DNA of 64,000 nucleotides, from positions 34,905,000 to 34,968,999 of the forward strand of contig NC_054749.1 of assembly GCF_018143015.1 (NCBI RefSeq). Reading direction: 5' to 3'. Below are positions 48,701 through 58,669 of the stretch, piece after piece. Numbering within the stretch: position 1 is the first letter of the stretch; each line of letters begins with the position of its first letter. Made by a program: the position numbers and the translations under genes. Under the pieces are notes generated by a model. That model saw only the letters and a list, made by a program, of their open reading frames with translations. It was not told where the DNA came from and did not search any database. The DNA is from Lytechinus variegatus. Lineage: Eukaryota; Echinodermata; Echinoidea; Temnopleuroida; Toxopneustidae.

Positions 48701-51700
48701 TTAAGTATAACTTACGTTCGTTGGTCGGCTTCAAATGTCGACGCGTACATGATATGCAACGCGCAATCTTATTGATCAATACGCAGTAGTGTGCGTCCTC
48801 TTGGCATGATCTGACCAATGCTGTCATGCCTTTTATACTGCGCGCAACTAGACATTTAAGTGCGACTCTAAGTCATACTTAAATCTTTGTGAAACACCCC
48901 CAGGTTTCAGGCACTAGATCCATACAGATTCAAAGTTATGATGGCGCTTCAACAAATATCCCATCATGACCAAAGTTCGTTTACCCAAAATGACATTTGA
49001 CCTTGGTCATGTGACTTAAAACTCAGGTAGGATGTTCAGTGAAATACCATTACCTTTATTTTCAAGTTTCATGAACTAGATCCATAAACATTCAGAGTTG
49101 TGAAGACATTTCAAAAAATTTAACCTTGGTTAAGGTCTTGATGTTGATTCCCTCAACATGGAGGGACATGGTCCATGTTAATTGTCCCTAAATGCCTCTT
49201 GACCATGGTCATGTTACCTCAAACTCTGGAGGATGTTCAGTAATACTTGATATACTTAATAGCCAAAATAAATTCTGAGTTATGATGACATTTAAAAAAA
49301 ACAACCCTTGGTTAAGATTTTCCTGGAAGATTTTATGTTGACGACATAGCCGCCGTCGGAAAACGGGCGCCTAGTAGTCTCGCTCTATTGTGCAGGCGAG
49401 AAAACATATTTGAGTACTGAAATGAAACATTTTCCGCCATTTGCAAAGCAATGTACATCAACTCTCAGTGCGATGAAAATAAAAGAGTACATTTAGCAAT
49501 TAGATGTATCAGTCGAAAAAGAGGGTTTCTGAATAAAGAGGCAACAAAAAGCCTGGTCCATGTATTTGTCACCAGTCGAATCGACTCCTGTAATAGCTTG
49601 CTATTTGATCTTCCCCAAAAGACATACACCGTATATAGATGCTGCAGAATATTGCAGCTAGGCTAGTGATGGTGATTGGCGATTTTTATTTACCTGATTG
49701 CTAAGAAAGCATGAATGCTTGTAAGCAAGCAACCAGAGGACCGACGGCTTAAGGTCCCCTCCGAAGGACCTGGTATTGAGGATTATTGCCTTACCAAAGG
49801 GCACTAGCGCACCAAGTGCATGGGAATCGAACCCGGGTCACTGGAATACGAATCCCCCGCTTAGTAACTCGTACTCCTAGACAACATAGCATTACCAGTA
49901 CCCTGAAGAAATAACATTGGCTTTCTGTTGAAAAGCGCATCACATTTAAGATTCTTTGTTTAGTTTTTAAAGCTCAGCATTGCTTATCTCCATCATACTT
50001 GTCCAATTTACTAAATGATTACAACCCACCCCGTAACCTTCGATCAAGCAAACAAGTACTTCTTCAAATTTCCCAAAACCCACATAAGCTTTAATGGTAG
50101 CAGATCATTTGCTGTAGCTGGACCAACCCTTTGGAACAAATTACCCCTACATATTAGACAGGCATCCACTTATTCAACTTTCAAATCCTTACTTAAAACT
50201 CATCTTTTCCGAAACTCATAACTTGGTGTAGTATAGGTATTTATTATTAGGTAATAATTGTAAGTTTAAATATTAAGCAATTCTGTAATTCCCAAGTCTT
50301 TTTTCTTTGTTTGTAGTATGTGTAACCTTTATTGGAAAGTGCGTGGGGAAACTTTCAGTTTATATGCGCTATATAAGAGAAGTATTATTATTATTATTAA
50401 AGGAAATTAATCTGCACTAATTTTGTTACAAAGTGATTACTATCTACGCACTCGCTGTAATTATTTAGTTTGATACACATCTTGTTTAGAATAACAAACA
50501 TTTCCCAGAAATGTTAAAATTTAGATAAAATGCATGAAATAAAAAAATGCGCTTCGCGCTCGCACTATTTTTTATAAGATTTATGAGATAATTATGCATC
50601 TATGTTGATTTATAAGAATTAAGATGTGACCAGTGACTATAATGACTACCCCTTCAAAGAAACAAACAAAAATCAACTTTGAGCGGCCGATCGGGGAAAA
50701 CGTAGGTGAAAAAAATTCCGCCCCCCTGATGACGAAGGCTAGATCCGCCCCTGTAATTCCCCGACAAAAGAAAAGTATTAAAGAATAATGAGTTGCCCCT
50801 TCGGCTCATTATATTATAGTGCCTTACCATTGATCACTTAAATTACAAATCGCGTATCAGGTTATAATTTTCAGAAACCACTCGAATATATTATAGATCT
50901 CACCTTCTTGTAAATGTAGATTCACTGCCAGCTGCTCCAGGTGCGCGTTCTTCAAAGCCTGTAGTAAACCTTGGACCTGCTGTGCAACATGGGTTCTGCC
51001 TTTCCAGTTGTGCAGCATGAGAAGTATTTTTGATTTATGGCTTGGTTTATATCCATATCCACAATACTTTCTAACATCTTTTAAACCAAGTTCCTGACCA
51101 AAGCGAATGACTCTTTGTCTGTCAATATCCATGAGTGATGTTGCTAGTTTTTCAATCTTGTTGTCAGTTATTCCATCTGGAAAATTAGAGAGTATAGGCC
51201 CTATATTGCATTAGCTATTTTCCCCTAGATATGATTTGAAGAAATGACAAGAATCGCATACGGTAAACTTTACGGGTTGACAAATAAAATCTGAAAATTT
51301 CGGCATGATCATTTAACAGTTTGATACATATCACGACGGCTTTTCAGGTTTTGAATTATATTCATTTGATAATATCATATATTCCAACTAGTTGGTGTTG
51401 TTTGATCATGGACCTACCAGCATGGTTTGATACAAAATTAACATAAATTATTTTAAACAGCGTGCCTCAGAAAGAAATATCACATATAAGTGATGATTTG
51501 ATTCGGTCTTATTGAAGATTGACTTCTACTAACATAACAAACATAATTCCGAAACCAAGAGAGTATTTACGAAAAGACTTGTCGGACATTTTATCTCACT
51601 AATCTTTTTACCCGACATGCGACAGTTACCATAGTGACAGTACTTCTCAGCCAATCACTGCCAAGAAACCATGTCAAGATACTAAAGCTTGTCTGACAAC

Positions 51701-51763
51701 TTGTTAGATGAGACACTCCCCTGTTCAAAGGCATATCACATTCCCCGTAAGGATTTAAAAGAT

Positions 51764-51827
<64 letters not shown>

Positions 51828-54800
51828 TGCTGAAGATAATGCTTTCATTGCCAATAAAGTTTCTATTGTTTCCTCGAATTTTTCGACAGTTTACACTGTA
51901 AACTCCTGAAGAAGACGGAGGACCATATCGATGTCACTTGATGATTGGGTGAACATCAGTATATTTTTATTTAATGCCTTAATGTGAAGTGAACATTGTA
52001 ATGTACATTATTAGATTTTCGCCCTGCTCCTATAAAAGAGAAAAAAATCGTCATTAGAAGAAAAACACGCATAAAATGAAGGATCGAAAGTATCATGTTC
52101 TGATATAAAGAAAAACGATATCGATGAATTTGATAAAATATTGCCCAATGTCGATACGGATTTTGTTCATCAATGATTCATTTCACGACTCAGGGACCTG
52201 TTTCATAAAACTTATTATAATAAAAAATTTGCAATAACATTTAAATGCTACCAAAAATCCCTCAATCTGAATGGCTAAAATGAACTTGTTAAATAAATTG
52301 TGCACTTGTTATTATAGCGAGTCTTCATGAAACGCGACCCTAACGTACTTTGTAAGCCTACTATAGATATAATGTTTTCTCTTTTGTGAACAGATTTGAT
52401 TGTCACAAGTTAGGATCTGATTTAAGGGGCCAATTTTACTTCAATATTTACCACCAGTTACAATCCAATTATAAGATAAAAATATCATAAAAAAAACACT
52501 TTCACACCTCGATATGGACGACCCATTTCAGTAATATTTGAATGCTGTCGGGTTGCGCTGGTTGATGACCGGGTGCCGAGGGCAGACGGTCGTGTTGTGT
52601 CCCGTTCTGACGTCGTAGAGCTAGACAGTCCTCCAACACCAAAGTGAAACACACCTGCTCTTGTTCGGTTGTCGATGGGGGAATCCGATGCATCCTTCTT
52701 ATATTTAAAACCGGTTTCTCGCGGGTGACTAGGAGCGTTCTAAATATGAGAAGGATGTAGTAACTCCCATGTTCAAACTGTTAAATCATCTAACACCTGA
52801 TCTTATATGCTCCAGGCTATGTACAAAAACTAGTTCATACTCATTAAGAAATATAGAAAGAACCCTACTTTAGATAAAATCGATTTTGTGTCTCGCCCAC
52901 TTATGAAAATAACCAGAAATATCGTGATTTATGAGGGCAAGCAACAGAATTGTATAAAAACTTCATTGTGAAATGACTGGGATGGAATAACAGTTGTCTT
53001 ATGAGTCTTGCACGTAAACGTTAAAGTTGACCTCAAAATGAACTATGACCCCGGGCTTTGACCATACCATGTGACCTCCCAACACAATAGCATGCATATT
53101 GGTTGAAAAGTGAAGTATGGTTGCAGAGTTATGTGTCATAAGAGAGTCTTGCACGGAAACTTTAACGTTGACCTTAAAATGACCTTTGACCTTACCATGT
53201 GACCTCCGACTGCAGCATGACATGCAGGTCTCATAATTACAGACAATTCAAGTGCTGGTGAAAAGTGACTTGCGGTTGCGGAGTTAGGTGTCATAAGAGA
53301 GTCTTACATGTAAACTTTAACATTGACCTGAAAATGACCTTTTACCTTACCACGTGACCCCCGACTGTAACATAACATGCAGGTCCCCTAAATACATCTA
53401 CCATCCAAGTTTTGGTGAAAAGTGACTTGCGGTTGTGGAGTTAGGTGTCATAAGAGAGTCTTACATGTAAACTTTAACATTGACCTGAAAATGACCTTTG
53501 ACCTTACCATATGACCTCCGACTGTAGCATAACATGCTGGCCCCTCACGTACATCTACCATCCAAGTTTGGTTATAAAAAGTGACTATCGCTTGCAGAGT
53601 TATGTGTCATAAGAGAGTCTTGCACGGAAACTTAAACGTTGACCTTAAAATGACCTTTGACCTTATCATGTGAACTCCGACTACAGCATGACATGCAGGT
53701 CTCATAATTACATGGACAGTTCAAGTGCTGGTGAAAAGTGACTTGCGGTTGCGGAGTTAGGTGTCATAAGAGAGTCTTACATGTATGTAAACTTTAACAT
53801 TGACCTTAAAATAACCTTTTACCTTACCACGTGACCCCCGACTGTAAAATAACATGCAGGTTCCCTAAATACATCTACCATCCAAGTTTTGGTGAAAAGT
53901 GACTTGCGTTTGTGGAGTTAGGTGTCATAAAAGAGTCTTACATGTAAACTTTAACATCGACCTGAAAATGACCTTTGACCTTACCATGTGACCTCCGACT
54001 GTAGCATAACATGCAGGCCTCTCACGTACATCTACCATCCAAGTTTGGTTATAAAAAGTGACTATCGCTTGCGGAGTTAGGTGTCATAAAAGAGTCTTGC
54101 ATGTAAACTTTAACGTTGACCTGAAAATGACCTTTGACCTTACCATATGATCTCCGACTGCAGCATATCACGCAGGTCTCCCAGTTCATATACCATCCAA
54201 GTTTCGTTGAAATGTGACTTACGGTTGCGGAGTTAGGTGTCATAAGGTGTGTGACGGACGGACGACATTTGGATCCAATTCAATTTCAATTCAATTTTAT
54301 TGACCATTAAAAAGACATCAAAATATTGACAAAATAACATGATACAAACAAATTAATACAAAATATAACAGGTTACAAATTATTTAATGATCAGGACCCT
54401 TAAGAAACAAAACTGCTCATAGCCGGGGCCCTACAAATACACAAATATCATAACCAGTTAAAAAAAAAGGGTTATAAAATAAAAACACCCACCCACACAT
54501 CATCACACAATGCAAAAACACAGAAGATAGAATTGAAGATAAGACAAAACTAATAAAATACAATCACAATTACAGGGGGTTTGGAGTTGTTTAAATAATA
54601 AGTCTCGCCTTTACCTCTGGTGGGTGAGACAAAATGTTTGAATTTGTTTTGTTGTTTTAAATTTATTTATTTTGTAACTTTGATTATTACAGACTTGATG
54701 AGAAACAACCTTGTCGGCTGATAGCACGTTTTTTCTAACCGTATTGAAAAAAAAATGTTTAAAATGTAGATAACCGATGTCAAACAGCTTAAGGCATTTA

Positions 54801-55588
54801 AAACACATGAAAATGGAGAATGACAAAGTTGCTATCAAGTATAAATCATTTATAGGACCTCCCTAGGTTTGCAGTTCTTTGAATTAGGAGTCATACCAAT
54901 ATCAATAGATTAATCAAAACATCATATTGATTAATTATGGACTGTTTCATTTGACATAATTTTTATTACGTTTGAGTTGCCCCGATTTTGATTTAATAAT
55001 AATAATAATAATAATACTTATATCGCGCCAAATCCACGAAATTTGTTGTCTGTTTTTTCCTTTCTTATATGTACTGCACTTTTGAATGAAAGTTTTTTTT
55101 TAAATCTTCTTTAATCCTTATTTGAATATCACTATTGTCTTTATATTTCTACGGTGCACTCGTTGCAAGCTTTGCTTACTGAGTTTTCACATCCGATTAG
55201 AAGTTTTGAAATATATTGAATTGAATGGAATCATCTTGACATGACTTTGCAGAGTGCCGTTACTCACCCGGGGTTGTTTAGATGTTCCATTATTGGATCC
55301 TGTTCTCCAGCTAGAGGATGGGGGCTTGTAATGATATGAATTCATTGGTGCTTGTACTTTATTTGACTTATTTTCCGCCTGTTGTTTGTGTCTTCGTTTT
55401 CTCTTCGACGTTGTTGTGACATCAATCGGTTCTACCGGCGCGTCATAGTAAACATCATCATCGTCGCTGCTGTCCACTGACAAATTATTCAGGGCATCAC
55501 ACCACTCTTCCTCATCTTCTCCTAATTTCCTGCGTTTTCTAAATGGTTTTCCGAACCTCTCTTTTAAACTTTGTACTATTCCTGACAT
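39556..55588 (-). CDS. Death-domain protein with two tandem unclassified alpha/beta domains (657 aa, 7 exons)
   Basis: The model joins 55588-55268, 52697-52508, 51176-50904, 47854-47522, 47110-46868, 42958-42557 and 39767-39556. The sizes sum to 1974 nt, exactly 658 codons with the stop, and every junction keeps phase (0, then 1 five times). Residues 1-107: basic FRKRRK, acidic SSDDDD, VYYDAP, basic KRKRRHK. 108-170: Ser/Thr linker. 171-261: Death domain. About 282-453 and 494-657: two copies of one alpha/beta domain sharing LPYSGL/LPFSGL, the CHS.(E/N)NR.FSIT(N/D)V block, GKDR and HDF. Death domains self-associate in receptor and NF-kB or apoptosis adaptors. The repeated domain is not one I recognise, so its activity is unknown. 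Basic clusters could be nuclear signals (inference). The exon joins are inferred from sequence only, with exon 2 the weakest. Confidence 0.8.
40398..42172. mobile_element. hAT-type element, right end lost
   Basis: Left end CAGGGGTGGCG with CTTACATA before it, as at 11610. Internal repeats are shared. A ~210-bp stretch corresponding to about 13390-13598, including the right terminus and target duplication, is absent, and the break joins at a short GAC/ACC overlap. Lies in the intron between exons 6 and 7. Confidence 0.8.
40540..41600. repeat. ~160-bp tandem repeat with TGACCTTTGACC cores (copy 2)
   Basis: Same array as 11750-12790, inside the hAT element. Confidence 0.85.
42557..42958 (-). 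CDS. Exon 6: linker and second alpha/beta domain, first half
   Basis: Acceptor CACATACAG ends at 42959. Donor TTTTTGgtaagc begins at 42556. 402 nt. Encodes Ala454 to the split Gly588: Lys/Ser-rich linker, SSKPVIFICTSYG (predicted strand), a helix, LPFSGLDDF, DAMILCHSVNNRGFSITDV and a helix NSLYNVFLKYCNQLFG. Confidence 0.87.
43527..46535 (-). mobile_element. Minus-strand L2/CR1-like LINE fragment, split by a second LINE
   Basis: Two parts of one element. 46535-46121 encodes KLNPSKTEFLLFG, NLGVMLD, SRLDFGNALLYNLP and KLQNAAARLV. 44003-43527 encodes HITPILKSLHWLKV and ARAFAHAGPVLWNGLPLTIR, and ends with GTGGATTTGGCGC and a (TTA)n tail. Both are C-terminal RT regions in the expected order. The copy-1 site lacks it. 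Strongly 5'-truncated. Confidence 0.8.
44003..46120 (+). mobile_element. LINE with intact 572-aa RT ORF, inserted into the minus-strand LINE
   Basis: The ORF 44034-45752 is uninterrupted: KTPGYDGITN, IPIFKKGD, NYRPISLL, QFGFREKHNT, LFLDFSKAFDTIDHEIL, GIPQGSILGPLLF and the catalytic FADD, then a CR1/L2/Crack-type C-terminus (TGPKLWNSLDREMKE). No endonuclease or ORF1 is present, so the copy is 5'-truncated and cannot move on its own. The 3' tail is (AATAAA)n to 46120. A 19-bp direct repeat (43970-43988 and 44004-44022, ATTTCAGAATGGGTGTGAT) marks the 5' junction. No clear target duplication is visible at the 3' end. Confidence 0.85.
46707..46851. mobile_element. MITE, GGGAG.ATTCCAT family, beside a splice donor
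   Basis: Related to 1264-1426 and 51558-51722 (TTGTCGGATGTTTTATC, CTCAGCCAATCA). Its right end is about 16 bp inside the intron from the exon 5 donor at 46867. Confidence 0.65.
46868..47110 (-). CDS. Exon 5: first alpha/beta domain, second half
   Basis: Acceptor TTCTATCAG ends at 47111. Donor GTTGTAGgtgaga begins at 46867. 243 nt, phase 1 to 1. Encodes KDRIIVMAHDF, FDNAGLVMICGRMD and DWDSFVKFLENAS, then a Ser/Lys linker. Equivalent to exon 7 but without a stop. No counterpart in copy 1. Confidence 0.85.
47522..47854 (-). CDS. Exon 4: first alpha/beta domain, first half
   Basis: Acceptor TTCCTTTACAG ends at 47855. Donor AAACTTGgtatgt begins at 47521. 333 nt. Encodes RKVTVTLMTSS (strand), IIEGLRTKLRAL (helix), VKVYQLPYSGL, VDIMVLCHSIENRKFSITNV and a helix ending in the split Gly373. 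The intron falls at the same residue as in the second domain. No counterpart in copy 1. Confidence 0.86.
48230..49410. repeat. Diverged ~160-bp repeat array with TGACCTTGGTCATGTGAC cores
   Basis: Third copy of the family at 11750-12790, ending at GTCTCGCTCTATTGTGCAGG. Interrupted by a MITE at 48680-48902. In the intron between the Death exon and exon 4. Confidence 0.8.
48680..48902. mobile_element. MITE, CAGGGGGTGTTTCACAAAG ends
   Basis: Termini GGGGGTGTTTCACAAAGAT and ATCTTTGTGAAACACCCCC, with inner TTAAGTATAACTTACG and AAGTCATACTTAA pairs. Inserted into the tandem repeat array. Confidence 0.85.
49440..50397 (+). mobile_element. Plus-strand L2/CR1-like LINE 3' end, split by a SINE
   Basis: 49451-49666 reads KRGFLNKEATKSLVHVF and SRIDSCNSLLFDLPQK. 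49930-50221 reads the RT C-terminus ending SFAVAGPTLWNKLPLHIRQA and FKSLLKTHLF. The 3' tail is ATGCGCTATATAAGAGAAGT then (ATT)n. A tRNA-type SINE separates the halves. Confidence 0.75.
49675..49895 (-). mobile_element. tRNA-like SINE (antisense) within the LINE
   Basis: On the minus strand: AGGAGTACGAGTTACTAAGC, then B-box-like GGGTTCGATTCCC, then a body with GGTAAGGCAATAATCC. Classification as a SINE is by the B box and position. Confidence 0.55.
50904..51176 (-). CDS. Exon 3: Death domain
   Basis: Acceptor AATTTTCCAG ends at 51177. Donor CAAGAAGgtgaga begins at 50903. 273 nt, phase 1 to 1, residues 171-261. Six-helix Death pattern: KIEKLATSLMDID, RVIRFGQELGL, the conserved Trp in KILLMLHNWKGR, VQGLLQALKNAHLEQLAVNL. 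Missing from copy 1. Confidence 0.85.
51558..51722. mobile_element. MITE, third copy of the 1264-1426 family
   Basis: GACTTGTCGGACATTTTATC at left, GATGAGACACTCCCCTG at right, internal ACAGTTACCATAGTGACAG and CTCAGCCAATCA shared with the other copies. Confidence 0.75.
51766..51822. repeat. (TA)n microsatellite
   Basis: Uninterrupted TA dinucleotides over about 55 bp. Confidence 0.97.
52192..52341. mobile_element. MITE, uninterrupted counterpart of 16251-16660
   Basis: AGGGACCTGTTTCATAAAAC to CTTCATGAAACGCGACCCT. Shows the empty site of the SINE found in copy 1. Confidence 0.8.
52508..52697 (-). CDS. Exon 2: Ser/Thr-rich linker
   Basis: Acceptor ATATAAG ends at 52698 (AAGAAG gives two possible AG, 3 nt apart). 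Donor CGAGgtgtga begins at 52507. 190 nt, phase 0 to 1, residues 108-170: KDASDSPIDNRTRAGVF, SSSTTSERDTTRPSALGTR, NITEMGRPYR. Compare seven-residue repeats expanded in copy 1. Confidence 0.65.
53000..54260. repeat. ~160-bp tandem array, second family, TGACCTTTGACC cores
   Basis: About eight units of TTGACCTGAAAATGACCTTT, GACCTTACCATGTGACCTCC, ATACATCTACCATCCAAGTT and GAGTTAGGTGTCATAAGAGA. Ends at GTGTGTGACGGACGGACGAC. Only in copy 2, inside intron 1. It shares the GACC-rich core with the family at 11.8, 40.6 and 48.3 kb but differs elsewhere. Confidence 0.9.
54270..54600 (-). mobile_element. Antisense LINE 3' tail fragment (probable)
   Basis: CAATTCAATTTTATTGACC followed by A/T-rich DNA and CATAGCCGGGGCCCTACAA resembles a reversed LINE 3' UTR. 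No coding part present, so family unknown. Confidence 0.4.
54994..55042 (-). mobile_element. Short SINE/LINE tail, CGTGGATTTGGCGC type
   Basis: (TAA)n followed by ATCGCGCCAAATCCACG, the reversed tail shared by the SINE at 6271 and the LINE ending at 43527. Confidence 0.6.
55268..55588 (-). CDS. Exon 1: charged N-terminus
   Basis: ATG at 55588-55586, donor CCCCGGgtgagt at 55268/55267, 107 codons. Amphipathic start, FRKRRK at 16-21, GEDEEEWCDAL, SSDDDDVYYDAP at 40-51, KRKRRHK at 62-68, conserved AENKSNKVQAPM and WRTGSNNGTSKQPR. Confidence 0.8.
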
Positions 55589-55770
55589 TGATGAACCGGT
55601 TGGTTAGTAGATACTTAGGGAATGATACGCTCATCTGATGATGTATGGACTGGAATCGATTACAAGAGAATTACCAAAATAAGAACCTGCATCAAACAGA
55701 AAAATTTATAACTCAGTGGATAATACAAGTGGGTACAATATTATTCATAGAGAAACATCACACATGTTGC
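55589..55770 (-). promoter_or_regulatory. Conserved 5' flank/5' UTR (copy 2)
   Basis: Nearly identical to 18370-18545. Contains TATAAA on the minus strand at 55710-55705, about 120 bp upstream of the ATG, and an AG-ended TTTGATGCAG that could be a 5' UTR splice acceptor. Neither is proven. Confidence 0.35.
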
Positions 55771-55919
55771 GTGGTCGAAACAAGGGTGCTTTCAAGGTGG
55801 GAACAAGGGGGTAGGAAGGGGGTGGCACGTGTGTTGTTGACCATTCATAACGAAGAAGGTTGAAACAATAAAAGAATAAATAATAAGAGAGTAAATGTGT
55901 ATACTGATACCCCTGTGCT

Positions 55920-55923
55920 ACTA

Positions 55924-55982
<59 letters not shown>

Positions 55983-56226
55983 TTACTACTACTACAACAC
56001 TGTAAAAAAAACGAAGTACTAATTTAGCACTTAAAGTGCTTGTAAAAAGACTGCACTTCGAGTGCCGATTTTCTAGTTTAAATTTGAAATATTTTATCAG
56101 AAGCACTATAAGTGCTAAATTAGCACTTCATTTTTTTAGTGTACTACACTACTAAGTACTGCCACTATTAATACTTCTATACCACTGCTACTACTAGTAC
56201 TACTACGGCTACTACTATTTTTAATT

Positions 56227-56274
<48 letters not shown>

Positions 56275-56286
56275 TTACTGCTGCTG

Positions 56287-56360
<74 letters not shown>

Positions 56361-56445
56361 ACTACTACTACTACTACTACTACTACTGCTGCTGCTACTA
56401 CTACTACTACTACTACTACTACTGCTACTACTACTACTACATGTA
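55920..56445. repeat. TAC/GCT trinucleotide microsatellite with a MITE
   Basis: (ACT)n, then a MITE copy (55994-56143; AACACTGTAAAAAAAACG to TTTTTTTAGTGTA), then mixed (CTA)n and (CTG)n. Corresponds to the far larger tract at 23.5-28.5 kb in copy 1. Poly-Ser/Val/Ala frames are artefacts. Confidence 0.9.
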
Positions 56446-56449
56446 TGAT

Positions 56450-56905
56450 GGTGGGCCCCACGTCTGCGCACCTAACAATTTGAGTTAAGACTTAACATGA
56501 ATTTCTTCTTATTTCAAACAATCTTTTGGTTAATAGTGTTCCTTACATTATTAAGAGTAAGTGTACCAAATTTCTCATTAAAAAATGAAAGAAAATATAA
56601 GATTTTCTTGAAAAAACCTCGGGCAGTCAGATTGAAAAAAAAAATGGTACCCCATGTCTGCGCACTCATTCACTTTGTACACGATTCGGGGATTTTGATG
56701 ACAAAGGCTGCATTTTGAGGCCGTCACATGAAATGCCCTGAATTCATTATTTTTCCACCATTTTGAGTCGGATATTTTAATGAATACCTGCCTATGTATT
56801 GCATGTGTAAAGTTCGTGCCCGTTGCGTATCTTCTTTTACTAGAATCGCGCAGATCCGCGGGTGCGCAGACTTGGGAGACCGCGCAGACATTGGGGAACT
56901 GACCA
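56450..56905. repeat. Possible element with GTCTGCGCA ends
   Basis: CCCCACGTCTGCGCACC at left, a second CCCCATGTCTGCGCAC inside, and GGTGCGCAGAC plus GCGCAGACATTGGGG at right form inverted pairs. Suggestive of an old inverted-repeat element. Confidence 0.45.
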
Positions 56906-57189
56906 TACTTTAATTCTACTACTACTACTTTCTACTACTGCTACGTGTGGGTGGCTTTTACCAGCAGTATAGTAGTATAGACATAGAATACAAGGACAGT
57001 TTTCTTTTCTTTTCTTAATTGTCCCTCGATCTTGACCCCACTCGGGGTATAATTATAAGAGCGTTAACGTAGATATAGGGGCCCTAAAAAATGTTCACCT
57101 AAATGAGATCTGTTCAGCCTTCCAAATACCATACCCGAGTCAATCCAGCTCAATCAAATCAGTGGAATGATTTTTTTTTTCACAGTAGC

Positions 57190-58092
57190 GCAGTGTTTAG
57201 TCAAGAATCATTAAACTCAACCGAGGCCGAAACAGAGGGCACTGCATGCCACTGATACAAATCATACCCGGAAATTATAAAATTCCATTCTAAAAACAAT
57301 AAAATAGATCTAATATTGGGCAGAATTGTTGTAACATAAAGACGAGAACTGGAGGATCCAACAAAATTGATAGGATATTGCCGGGAAATTTCATATTTAA
57401 TACTCCCAGATCTACAAGCAATGTCATTGCGAATATTTCAGTCAAATTTACACAGGTTCCGCCAATTAAATTGAAGCAAGGCAATTAAATTAAATTAAGT
57501 AAAAAGAAAACAAAAATGTTCTAGCAGACGGTGTATACTGTACATCCAGATCCAGAAAAAAAAACCCCGCTGGCATGGCTGGCTTGCCTTTAATCTGTTA
57601 ATAGTTGGAAGTAAAAAAAAGGGTATAAGGTAATCATTGAATTGGGAATTAAGAAGATATAAGAATTACTTACTGATATAAAAAATGATACACTTCCGGT
57701 TTTACTGCCGAGGAACAACCCAATCAATGTTGTGCACTTGACCTCGAATTGGAGTCGCGTAGAGTAGCGTATTGTTGGAGAGCAAATTACACTATTATTG
57801 CGCACGTCCTGGCAACATATGCACGTACTATTTATCGATACGCTATGCGTATACATGTAGCTTAACGCGATGATATTATAGACAGGTGTTGTTGTCCTAT
57901 CAAAAGCTCACTCCATCGTGACTAGATATTAGGGGCCTGTCAGGTTAAAGTAGCCACCTTTAGAAGTTTGTAGCTGTAAATAGTAAGCCAGGCAAAGCAT
58001 ATTACGATACAAACTAAATTAATCAATATTGTAAGAACTAAAAAACCAATACGCGTCTGATTCTAAGACTAGACAGCTGGGAATTCCCAGTG
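57190..58092. other. End block of copy 2, conserved with copy 1
   Basis: Matches 28650-29422 with scattered small indels. Non-coding. Same remark as for the copy-1 block. Confidence 0.4.
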
Positions 58093-58104
58093 ACCTCCCA
58101 GGCG

Positions 58105-58175
58105 CGGGGAGCGAATTTTTAAACCGTAGGATGGCCACTGAAAAATAATGAATTATTCATGAGTGGTTCGCGATC
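58105..58175. repeat. Inverted counterpart of 61390-61465
   Basis: GCGAATTTTTAAACCGTAGG and ATGGCCACTGAA and GAATTATTCATGAG appear here and, reverse-complemented, near 61.4 kb. Confidence 0.7.
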
Positions 58176-58449
58176 AATTAGTCTTTGATTCAAGGGTATA
58201 GGAGACCCTTATGAGCTTCTCTTCTTAAAATAATTAAAGCAATTGGTTGTTATTCCTAGTCACCCCTTTTGATTATAAAAATTAGTTTTTTATTTTGTTT
58301 TTCAAGTAAATTAGTGTTTTTGACGGAGGAATACTCGGATCTAGAAGCTTCTGATTAGAAATATGTCTGTATTTATTGACTAAATGTACAACGTGACGAC
58401 AGTGGTGTTGTTCATATCTCTCCAGTCTCTCTCTCCTCCCATTTACACA

Positions 58450-58669
58450 CACTCTTAAAACAAATCAGTCAAATTGACTAGACCAGTAGTCAGCTGGGAG
58501 CAACTGATATGGCAATCACTGATATTCACATTTCTGACATATATTCTAGTCAGAAATAACTCTTTTCTAGTAAAATATGACTAGAAAATAGTCAAATATG
58601 ACTAGAATAACAGTTGCTCCCAACTGACCCTATTAACCAGTCATTTTTGATTGATTTGTTTTTAGAGTG
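58450..58669. mobile_element. MITE, CACTCTTAAAACAAATCA ends
   Basis: CACTCTTAAAACAAATCA and TGATTTGTTTTTAGAGTG termini. Inner AGTCAGCTGGGAGCAACTG and CAGTTGCTCCCAACTGA pairs and TGACTAG motifs make a hairpin. Confidence 0.85.

Larger units (their letters stand above)
36298..58092. repeat. Segmental duplication, copy 2 (~21.8 kb)
   Basis: Direct copy of 7468-29422, ending near GACTAGACAGCTGGG at 58080. Carries the complete Death-domain gene. Copy-specific content: nested LINEs (43527-46535), the stretch 46.6-51.9 kb with three extra exons, and the tandem array 53.0-54.26 kb. Confidence 0.9.

Noticed and set aside
53000-54260. CRISPR-like or centromeric satellite array
   Set aside because: Units of ~160 bp are contiguous, without unique spacers, and the array is short and intronic in a eukaryotic context.
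56136-56471. Poly-Ser/Val/Ala open frames
   Set aside because: CTA/CTG microsatellite translated in different frames.
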